The notes under the pieces are model-generated. The model was not told the origin of the DNA. It made no database searches and saw only the letters and a list, made by a program, of their open reading frames with translations. This document shows, piece after piece, positions 47,501-59,500 of a stretch of DNA of 64,000 nucleotides (positions are counted from its first letter, which is position 1; each line of letters begins with the position of its first letter). A program made the position numbers and the translations under genes. Origin of the DNA: Chelonoidis abingdonii (taxonomy: Eukaryota > Chordata > Testudines > Testudinidae); contig NC_133771.1 in NCBI RefSeq assembly GCF_003597395.2, forward strand, positions 60,636,367 through 60,700,366, read 5' to 3'.

Positions 47501-50500
47501 CTTTTTTTTTTTTGGAAGAATGCTAGATCAATTTATTACTTTATGGTTACTCTTCCAGGCATATTTTAAAAATTAGGTCTGAATAAATTGGGGTCTTCTG
47601 ATCTGTATTAGCTCCATCTGGTAAGATTAGTGCAATCCTCAAAGGACACACAAGTTCCTCCCTCACAGCCTTTAAACTATACTGCACTAAAATTGTGCTA
47701 CATTCACATTTTGTTCAATAGTATTTTAAAAGTTTGACATTTTCTTATTTCTTGTGAGTCAATGTCATAATTATTATGAAATGATAAAATGTAAAAAGTC
47801 TGACCAATTATTGTTTTTCTGTAGTTATTTTGATATTGATTGTACAGCACCTTGTGATGGATGAACAGTGTTTTATAATAATAATGGACTTCCAAGTGGC
47901 TGTGGGGGAAAAGAGGAGCACTTTCCACTTCTGTGCACATTCTCCACCCACAATGTATGGGCTCATGCCCTTGATGAATTTCAACTGATGCCAGCTTTAA
48001 AAGCTTCTCATCGTTTCAAACTACAAATGTGCCGTAGTTTTATTGAATGCCATCAGATATATTTTTTATTTATTCTTCGGTCTTGTAAATTCTTCAGAAA
48101 TCCAAAGCCATGTGATAATGGTCCATATGATCTCGCTTGTCATGTTTCAGGTATACTTATGGAAAGCCAGTGAGAGGAAGTGTAACAGTCACTTGCATTC
48201 CTATATCCTACTGGGGGAGCAAGAGAAATGTTACTAAAACATTGGAGGTGGGTCTTTGTTGAGAATTTGTAGAGTCTTTATGAATGTAAGAACTTTACTT
48301 CTGCATCCACTTCACTGCCAAGATGAACTATTGGAATAAACCCTCATCAACAATTATAAACACACATTCTATCCCCATTTCAGAGTAGCAGCCATGTTAG
48401 TCTGTATCAACAAAAAGTCCGAGGAGTACTTGTGGCACCTTGGAGACTAACAAATTTATTTGAGCATAAGCTTTCATGGGCTAAAACCCACTTCATCGGA
48501 TGCATGCAGTGGAAAATACAGTAGGAAAATATATATACACAGAGGACATGAAAAAATGAGTATTGCCATACTAACTATAATGAGAATAATCAATTAAGGT
48601 GGGCTATTATCAGCAGGAGAAAAAAAAAGCTTTTGTAGTAGAAATGGGCCATCCTAATTATCAACAGTTGACAAGAAGATGTGAGTAACAATAGGGGAAA
48701 AAATTAGCATGGGGAAATAGGTTTTACTTTGTGTAATGACTCATCCTCTCCCAGTCTTTATTCAAGCCTAATTTAATGGTGTCCAGTTTGCAAATTAATT
48801 CCGATTCTGCAGTTTCTTGTTGCAGTCTGTTTTTGAAGTTTTTTTGTTGGACTGTTGTGACTTTGAGGTCTGTAATTGAGTGACCAGGGAGGCTGAAGTG
48901 TTCTCTGATTGATTTTTGAACGTTATAATTCTTGATGTCTGATTTGTGTCCATTTATTGTTATAGCTAGTATGGCAACACCCATTTTTTCATGTCCTCTG
49001 TGTATATATATCTTCCTACTGTATTTTCCACTGAATGGATCCGATGAAGTGGGTTTTAGCCAATGAAAGCTTATGCTCAAATAAATTTGTTAGTCTCTAA
49101 GGTGCCACAAGTACTCCTCGTTCTATCCCCGTTGGGAATCTTTTCTTCTGTTGCCTCTTATTGTGTTGCTCACACACTGCTCTTTGTTGATTCTCTTGTT
49201 CTCTTCTGGTAAGCCACTCATATCACCCTCTGTACTTGAAGCATCTTCCCTGACTCTGAGCCAATCACCCACATTTTCCTTCACACCTTTCATCTAAACT
49301 CACTTCTTCCTGTTAATCTTCCATTGCTGGTGTCCATACCTGCCTGTTTTTCATCCAACATTTTAATGCATTCAATAAATTGAAAAGAAAAAGCCAACAG
49401 AAGCATCCTCACCCTTATATCAGACTAACAAGATGTATGTATCTTGTGTCAATTACATTATGTGCAGCAGCCAGCACATCGGGGCCCCAGCCATAATCCT
49501 ACAGCTGGGTACTACCATCATACAGATATTAATAACTAATAAGCATATCTCAGTCTTTCACAATTTAACTTTTGTCATTCTGGTAATCTCTGCTCACTTT
49601 TTGTTTACTATAATCTCTCATATGCTATGTCTCAGTAGATGCTCAGTACTTTATTCATAGATTTTGAGGCAAGAGGGGACCATTATGGTAATCTAGTCTG
49701 ACCTCTTGTATAAAATAGGACAAGTATTTGACCTAGTAATTCTTGCATCAGGCTGAGCTGGGTCATATATTTTAGAAAGACATCCAGCCTTGATTTAAAG
49801 ACTTAAAGTGATGGAGAATTAACCACATCCTTTTACAGGATCATATTCTCCACTTCTAAGCTTCTTGGGCAGGGACTTGGTATTTCACTATAGAACACCA
49901 TGCACTAATATTCTGGCAGTGTATAGATAATGAATATTCATAATAAAACATCAAAATTTGCCAGGATCAGACCCTATTGTTGCTTACAGTTAAAATACTG
50001 TTATTGATGATAGAGTGATAGTAAACAAGAATGATGATTGCCAAAACAAAGTATTAATATCTTAATTCATGAACTGTAATTGTAGTTTTTTATTGAGGGA
50101 ACTATCTGATTTAACTAGAAATAATGGATAAAAAAAGTTGTCTGGATTTGAAATGCTTTGAGTTTTGATGACTCCATTGGAAAAAATCCAGTCAAACAAA
50201 TTAAGATCTTTGTTTTCTCGTTATAGATCAATGGATCTGTGAACTTCACTTTTAATTACTTGGAGTTTGAAAACATAACTACTGTCCAACATGCACAGTA
50301 TCAGCCTGATATAGTTTACAGAGGGCCAACAGAAATTATAGCTGTAGTTACAGAATCACTTACAGGTATGTTACTTACAATGTGATGTTGCTATAGAAAA
50401 CAAAGGATATGGCTCAATCATAGCAGTCTGTTTATATGCAGAAGGGCTCAGAAAGCTGTACCCTTCAAATCATGGGAGAGAATAGGGAGGATGGCAATGT

Positions 50501-53500
50501 CTGGAGTGGAGCAGTGTAACCCATGGAAGCACTGTACAGCCTCAGGGATCTGGTGCTGAGGGAAAGGGTACCAGTGCGTATGTCTGGATTGTCGGGGCAC
50601 TGGAGTCCCCACTGGGAAGGATAGTGACAACGGTAGAAATGGGGGTTATTGGAATTAATGTTTGAAATACAAGAGAGTTTCCTCAGTGTCGCGAAGAGCT
50701 GAGAGAAGCCTTTTGAAAGGATTATGTATGAAATCATGTCTTCTGAACACTCATGGTTACTCCAACAGGAATCACTCAGAATGCAAGCACCACTATATTT
50801 CCAAAGCAGAATGACTACATCATTGACTTTTATGACTATGCTAGAACTCTAAAGCCTTCTCTGAACTTCACAACTACTGTAAGTTCTTCTATTTAATTAT
50901 GGTTTGTTCATCAAGATAGTTCTTGTGTAAGAAAAATAATCAGTGTTCCTTTTTGTTTCTGCTTAGCTAAAAATGTCTGCTGAGGGTTAGGGGGAATTTA
51001 CAAATTTATTCTAAGGACACCTCTTATTTCATTGTATTTGTGCCAGCAATTTTAGCATGAGTGTCATTTGCACTAGAAAATTATAAAACAATGGGAAATG
51101 TTGTAGAATGGATATTGGCTCAGGTACATGGGGTATATTTGGAGATGGTTGGTGAAGGCTCTTGAGGAAAAGAGATTTTTCACAGAGTCTTTAGGCTTTG
51201 CATCAGGGCTGATTATTTTCCATTTTGATACCATATATCTGTTCAGTCAGAACACTCTATAGCTAATCTGGATTTTTTAAATAACTCTGTTAGCTAATGA
51301 ATCTCGTGCTTTTACTAACATATGCTTATTACTTAGCTGTTTTCTAGAATCCTATAAAACTTGTTTATCCAAAACCACCTTATGTAAAAACTTCTGGTTT
51401 TTGAAATTGGGTTATGTCCTCTGTGTTTTTCCTTTTACCTAAAACCCTGTCATCTAACTAAATCTCATGTTCCCAATTTTAGACAGATAAAAGGGTTTCT
51501 ATTCTATGACAATGTCAGCATTTAACAGGCAATCACAACTGCGCCACGTAAAAGGGAAACACTTTAAACCCTGTTGAAATGAGCCAAGTGAAATTTTTGT
51601 TTGCTGATGCTGTGAAAAATTTGGATCCAGATAGATAAATGGCAAGTGCTACATATGAGCATTCACAGCAGGCCAGCCTAACCTCACCATTTAGCTGAAG
51701 ATTGTGGCCTCACAACTGGTGTCTTTGGCTTTTGGTTCTTCTCCCTTCCCTTGCCATCTTCTCAGCTTGCTCCCTCTTTATCCTCATCCACTTTATCCTC
51801 CAAAGCAAGACACAGTGGGAGGTATTGGAGGAAGCTTGTACCAGTGCTGAGCAGCTGACAAGCGAAGAGAGGGATTGTCAGCTATCCACACATATTGAAC
51901 AGCTGCTAATAAGTGGAGCTCTGAATATGAGATACACATAGAGGAAGGCAAATGAATGGACTGAGGGGTGAGGGAGAATTAACAGTCTGGTGGAAGGGAT
52001 AGACTTTAGATTAGGGAGGGAGAGAGATGAATTGTGTGGGGGATGAATTTATAGAGTGTGGGATAGAGAGGAGACTGGATATGTTATGGGGGAAGGGATT
52101 GATGAAATGTGAGAACTGATATAATCTGTGAAGGTAACTGAGGGATTTGAAGTGGAGAAGTTGTGTACTGGGGAGTGCTCATTTTGGGACTTTTCCTCAG
52201 GCTTTTTGATGAGCCCATGTCTGAATCAGTTTTGTTCCTCCTACACATGACTTAGACATTGGACTAACCCTTGTTGCTACTGGCGCCCAATGTGCATACT
52301 TAGCTGTGGTGTGCTGCAGTGGTTTCACAAGAACACTAGTAATCTTCACAGTTGGAAAGGGGAAGGTTTCCCATTGTGCCTGCTTTGTCTTGCTTCCCAT
52401 TCCATTTACCAGTCAGAGTCAGTATCATAGAATTGTAGAAACCCTGGAAGGGACCTAGAGAAGTCCTCTAGTCCAACCCCCTGTGCTGAGGCAGAAACAA
52501 GTAAACCTAGACCATTCCTGATAGATGTTTGTCCAAAGTGTTCTTATAAAGCTCCAGTGACGGGGATTCTACAACCTCCTTTGGAAGCCTATTGCAGAGT
52601 TTAACTACCTTTACAGTTAGAAGTGTTTCCTAATATCTAACCTAAATCTCCCTTGCTGCAGATTAAGCCCATTACTTTTTGTCCTACCTTCAGTGGACAT
52701 GGAGAATAATTGGTCACTGTCCTCTTTATAACAGCCCTTAACATATTTGAAGACTGTTACCGGGTCCCTTCTCAGTCTATTTTTTTCTCAAGACTAAACA
52801 TGACCAGTTTTTTAACCTTTCCTCGTGGTCAGGTTTTCCAAACCTTTTATCATTTTTTGTTGCTCTTCTCTGGACACTCCCTATATGAAGTTTCAGACCT
52901 GGAATTTGACTTATGGAGTTGAGGTGTCATGACAGATATATTACAAACCTGAAGATAACTGCTGTTTGAAAAATATAATCATGTCGTAAAAATGAATGTA
53001 TAGTTACATCTCATGAATCCTGGCTTTGTGTTGTGACCTGTCTTATGAACACTTCCTTGTTTTTTGTTATTAGCTAAAAGTAACACGTTCTGACAAAAAT
53101 CAGCTGACGGCCGAAGAGAGACAAAATTTTGTCACAGTCACTGTAGAACAGTCAGACACAGTTCCTCACCTTGCTGTGTTCTCTGTATACGAAAATGGAG
53201 CTGTGCAGCAGAGAAATGAGACAGTGCATATCCTAAATTATACTGTCCCAGAAAATGGAATCATTCACCTTGAGGTCCCGGTTCTGACTAATACGATGAG
53301 TCTGCTCATTAAGGTATTGTTTACATCATGAAAACTCAAAGCATTAATCCAGCACAATTCAAAGAATGAGACTGTAGTGGCTTTTCAACAGTACATTGCC
53401 TCTGACTTATGCAACAGCTGGTGTGGGGAGCAATTATTTATTGTTTGCATTACAGTAGCACCTAGGCCATTGTCCTAGACACTACATAGCGAGAGAGACT

Positions 53501-56500
53501 GCCTGACACTAAGTATACAAGGCAGACAATGGATGGGAAAGGAAACAGAGGCACAGAAAGGTGAAATGGCTCACCCAGTGTCACACACTAGGTCAGTGGC
53601 AGAACCAGAAATAGAAACCAGGTCTTCTGTTGTGAAGAATGATGCCTTATCTACTCATCTGTGCTGTCAGAATTCTGGTCCTCATGTATGAGCTTGAAGA
53701 TATTGGTGATTAGCCCTAGAGGAAGAAGAGGGAAGATATAACTCTAGTTGTACTTCAGGTGATTCCCTGTCTGTTTGCATAGCTCACTTGATGAATGGCA
53801 CAGTGAATGCTATCCCCTCTGAGGAGGGTAAGGGAGAACAGGGGTTTAAAATAAGAAGTGGGTTTCATATTCAGTTCAAGGCCATGAGTAGTTACAAGAT
53901 TCTGAGATCTTTGGAAAATTGTAATTGTATCGGTTTGAGTTTGAGCTCTCTCACCAGCTGTTGCTGTTTCTAGATGAAATTCATGGAGCCAGGTTCCTCT
54001 CTAAATCATACCAGTGTAAATCTAGAATAATTCTATTGGCTTCAGTAGAGTTGCTCTGGATTTTATACCAGTAGAACTGAATAGAAACAGACCACAATGA
54101 GAATATTGTAGTTGTAGTTGATATAAACTAATAGGAGATATGACCAACCAAGGAATTACTAATGTTATTAATGATAGTGCCTTAAAAAAATCTGTAAACT
54201 AATCACCACTCAGTTGCTCATTGACTTTAAGTGACATGCCATACATGAGTACTATGAGAATGGCAACCACATGGCCCTGAATGTCCTTTTACAAGGGCGT
54301 TCCTAGGGTCCCTGAAGTTTTGGTGAAAAAAAATGGTGTTATGTAACCCCCTTGCAAAACCTGACCACCTGGTCAGAGCCTGTGGGGAGCTGGACTGATG
54401 AGAATGACAGCACATGTGGGGATCATGGATCAATGCATCTCAGGCCAGTCTCACATTGCCACTTTCCCCTTCCCACCACTTCAGGTTGGTTGTCCCCGAA
54501 AATCAGGAATCTCCCAGTTTCTTAAGGTTGTTCTACGCTTGCAGTAAGGTTGTCAGAAAATCTTTCCCCGTTTCATAAACTTGCTTCAGAGCTGTGCCAA
54601 GCTCTGCCAAGCTCTGCTGAGCTGCTACGTGCCCTCTCTTTAATCTGCCAAGCCAGTCCCAGGTATACCTTCCTCTTCACCATGAACTCACCCATCCACA
54701 TGCCGCATGTCTTGTTTTTTCGCTTGGATAATCTGGTCACCCTAACTATGTTGAAACCATATGTATATAATATTTTTAGTCTGTGTCATACAGTATGTAA
54801 CAATAGCATGTACACGAGCATTAAATAGATTTTTATAATTCTAGCAGCAGCCTTTTTTGTATTGTCTTACAGGCTAGTTTCCTTGATAGTGAAAGTAATA
54901 TAGCAGTTCATGGTGTATTCAACTCTCCCAGCATGACTTACCTCCAGATAAAAAAACCAAGACAAGATGTAAAGGTAACACATGTTCATATGAAGCTATA
55001 CTTGCCAATAAAACATTATTGTCAGGTATTCATCATGGACACCTATTTAGTCCTATCATCATGTTATTTCTCTAGGTTGGGATTCCTTTTGAGCTGAGTG
55101 TTGCAAGCAACAAGATAATAAAGGAGATCAGTTATTTGGTAACGTACCAATTTTACATGTGTATGACTTGCGGTGATTGTTACCAACCTGAGATAAAGTC
55201 AAATGAGTAAAAAAAAATGTGATTCAATATTTAAGAGATTTGATTATTATTGATTTGCTCAGTAAAAACAGTGGATCCAATTCTTACTTTGTATTTGCTC
55301 AGTCCTTACTCAGAGGGAGTCCCACTATCTGTCCCCTTGAAGCTGTATGGGAAAGGCCGCTCTGTCATTCTTTTAAAGGGAGGAGTGTGTTCCTCTCTAT
55401 GTCAGGCCAGCTCTGTTAGCTGATGAGCCTTAGCAGCAGTGTCAGCTCTCACCAATTAGATTGTACTTGTCTACTGGGCAGGGGTGCATTTCCAACCCCT
55501 TCACCCCAGAATCCACATGAGGTCACAGCACATTCTAACCCCTGATGCTCAAGATGCTTGCTGTTAGATGGATAGATTTCTATTAACAGCAAGCTGACCA
55601 AGTGTGACCTTAGAATCTCACATTTGACCTGAAATAGGGCACAGATCTATTTTTTTCTTTTTTATAATGTAAAAGAAGACTGCTTTTTTGAAAAAAAATG
55701 AACAGTTTGGAAGTCTGGTGGTTCTCCTTGTTTTTTATATCTTAGGAATAACAGGAATGTTAAGTATGGTCTTTCATTGGTTTTGTTGGGATTGGAGGTC
55801 TGAAATGTATATTCGGTGATCTTTCTTGGCACTGAAGTGAAGAATGGTGTTGATTTGTGATTGCAATACAATTAGTATCTTATTATAATGTGGACATTTT
55901 ATTTTCCCTTTCAGGTGGTAGCTAAAGAACAGATTGTGGCTATAGGCACAGAGGTTTTGACAACGTTCACTTTAAAACCAGAAAATTCCTGGGCTCCTGT
56001 GGCGTGTATAAGTGTCTTTTATATTGATGAGAATGGGGAAGTTGTAAATGATGCCCTGACTCTGTCTATTCAGCCTGTTCTTGAAAACAAGGTAGTAAAT
56101 CAAAGACTGAGTTTGCAATGACTTTCTTTATATGTCTTACATGCCAAGCAATAGTTCAGAATGGAAGATTTGCAGATATAAAAATCCTCCTCAATGTAGG
56201 TCAGATTCAAAGCTCACGGAATTCAGTGGAAAGACTCACACTGACTTCACTGGCAGTTGGTTCAGGCCCTATGTGAAAGACTGTTTGAGGAGACATTGGG
56301 AAGATACTGGTATCATAGAAAACCAGGAGAGAGTTTCTTCAACTATGATTCCCCCAGAACTGGACTAGAGAAAGATTCAGAAGGGCCCTATTCAGAAAAT
56401 ACAAGTGTTGTCCTCTCAGAGGAGCAATACTCCCAGCTGTGATATGAATCTGGAAGGCAGAAAACACAATGAAATGAACACGTTTCTGCTATGTGGAGAG

Positions 56501-59500
56501 GAACCAAACTATGGAGAGACTGCATAGAGGGACTGTTTACCCCTCTCTCCATGAGTACTGCCAGTTCTCTTTGTGGCAATACAGCAGTAGCATCTGGGAC
56601 AAGGTTGGCCAGTGGGAATTTTTCTCCTGTTCAATGGAGTCAAACGCATTATGGCTAAAAGGGCTAATGTGATCCTTAAAATGTGATCCTTATGCTCCAA
56701 TACATCTGTTAGTCTGTAAGGTGCCACAGGACTCTTGTTGCTTTTTACAGATCCAGACTAACATGGCTACTCCTCTGATAATGTGATCCTTGGATGTTTG
56801 AATGGGAGAAACTCGAGCAGGAGTAGGGAGGATATTGTACCTCTGTATTTGGCATTGGTGCAACCACTGCTGGAATACTGCATCCAGTTCGTTGTCCAGA
56901 ATTCAAGAAGGATGTTGTAGAGGGGCAGAGAAGAGCTATGGGAATGATTAAAAGATTAGAAAACATGCCTCATAGGAGCTCAATATATTTAGCTTACAAA
57001 AAGAAGGTTTAGGGGTGACTTAATTACAATCTGTAAGTACCTACATGGGGAACATATATCTGATAATGGGCTCTTCAATCTAGAAGATAAAGGTAGGATA
57101 CAATCCAATGGCTGGAAGATGAAGCCAGACAAATTCATACCTGAAATAAGGTGTACATTTTTAACAGTGAGGGTAATTAACCATTGGAACAATTTATCAA
57201 GAGTTGTAATTTTAAAATTGGCAATTTAAAAATTAGGATTGGATGTTTTTCTCAAAGAGATGTCCTAGAAATTATTCTGTGGAAGTTCCATGCCCTGTGT
57301 TATAGATGATCACAATAGTCCCTTCTGGCCTTGGAATCTATGAATATGCTGAACAATTTTCATTGGAACCATTCTTGGGAGCTGAGGATTTTCTGTGGTG
57401 TTATAAACAGGTTGTGTGGCAAGGGGGTCAGAAAGCTGCTGTTCATACCCCATATGTGACACATTCCTGCTGTGTTGCATATCTATGTTTTTAGAAGGTC
57501 AATAAATTAAAAATAACAATCAGTAAAGGTAACGTAGCTGAGAGCTAAAACTCAGAAGTTTAAGATCAGAAACAGGAGAAGATATTTGTAACAAGAAAGC
57601 ATATAGGGCCTTATCCAGCTCCTTTGAAGTCAATGGGAATCTTTCCATTGACTTCAGTGGTGCTGTATTAGGGTCCTAGTGAAGATTACAGTGTACTTTA
57701 TATTACAGAGCTAGGGCCTGTTCTTGCAAACCTTTGAGTATGGACTAGTCTTGTGAGCATGGGTTTGTGGGAACAGGCCAAAATATAAGTATGTAATTGA
57801 AGTGCAATTTAAAGATGAGAAAACCAGGCAATCTTAAATACAGAGATAATGGAAAATTGGGAAGGTGAATTAATGGGAATTAAATATTAGTCTCATGATT
57901 TGAGCCACTGAAACCTTCAGATTTGGAAACCAATGGGATATAATGAAAGAATTGATCTTCTTCAAAGCTACAAGAATTCCAGGCTATTTCTACTTCTCTT
58001 TGTGAGGGATAGCTATTGAAATTTCCTATGTGCAGCAGAAACGTAATCGGTCACTTTTGGGAGTAATTTATAGCCTGTTCTTGCTTTTTATTTCAATAAA
58101 TAACTCAGCAACTGTGTTTTAAATGTTGTTTAATCCAAACCCAACTCTCTTCATGAATCAGTCTGTTGTCTTATTTACAGTATAATAAGCAGTGATAATC
58201 ACATTTACTTTAGCCATTGATAGTATGTTTGCCACTGGCCCAGACTTTTCACAATGAATGAAGTGCTGTGAAGACCTGTTTCTCTCCTTCAATTCATTTT
58301 TCCAGTCAAGAGTTTAGAGTAAAATTTGGTTCTCCAATTAAGAAAAGGGCAAAATTATTAATCTGAAACAGTAGTATTGAACTGGCATCTGTTCCTCAAC
58401 CCCTTATGGAAGTATTAGAATAGCTGTGGAAGGGCCATTTGGAACCTGTGGGGCTGGTTTGCAGATTGAAAGTATAACTCACTGGCCAGAGTGTGTTACA
58501 CAACCCCCTCTGTACCCAGCCCACAGAAGATGTAAGTATGACTGCTCCAGCTACAGAACCTGGTGCTTTAGCTCAGACTCGTCCTTTTAGCTCTAGTGGT
58601 CCCTTCAGTACTCGTTATTGGCCAAGACAGTAGCTATCACAGAAACAAAGGATGTTCATGGGGATGCTGGTGCTTACCAACTACAGATCTAAGGAATCTG
58701 AGGGTTAAGGGAGCAGCATGTAAACCCTTAGTCCCTTCAAAGAGTTGGTGGGAACCATGCCTTCCCCAGTAAAACCAGATTCTCAGCTACAACTAATTAA
58801 AATAAAAAGCTCATGACTGAAAGCTCTTGGCTGACCCTGAAATATTACTATGTAATTTAAACCAACATAATTTTCTTCTTTTTCTTAGATCACAATATCT
58901 TGGAATAAAGATATAGTCAATCCATCTGAGAAAGTCTCCCTTAAAATCAGTGCAACCGAACCCAGATCTGTAATTGGACTTTCAGTTGTTGACAAAAGTA
59001 CAAAGCTCCTGGGAGAAAGTAGTGACATTACAGAAGACAGTGTAAGTAAAAGAAAAAAGCTTTGCATGCAGCGTATTTCTGAAAAGTATAAGGTTATGGA
59101 AACGTAACAGTTTTTATATTTTATTTTACGTAGACATAGGTATAAAATGCAACTTTGGGACTGATCTTGCAACCTTTACTTGTGTGAACAATTCTTACTC
59201 ATTTAAGTAGTCTATCAACATTAGTGAGCTGCTTATGAGTATACTATTTGTAAGTTGAGACCCTTTATTTAGAATTCTACTTGTTCTGTCCTGTAAGTTA
59301 TCATTCCTTAGATATGCTAGAGGACTAATATTCCACTCAGCATTTTTTCCAACACGTTGAACTTTGTCCATCAAACTGCTCAGTTTTCACAGTCAAATAA
59401 TTTTTCTTTTAGAACCAAATAACATAGGAAAGCTCTTCACACATGCCCGCTACTTCCCGCAGCTCCCATTGGCTGGGAACGGCCACTGAGAGCGGCGGGG

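Noticed and set aside
51702..51941. Hydrophobic 79-codon frame that could be a small membrane protein
   Set aside because: It is intronic, has no supporting context or homology that I recognise, and one hydrophobic stretch is common by chance.
55888..56121. Open frame extending exon K at both ends
   Set aside because: The frame reads past the donor at 56091 and before the acceptor at 55914. Conservation stops exactly at those splice sites.
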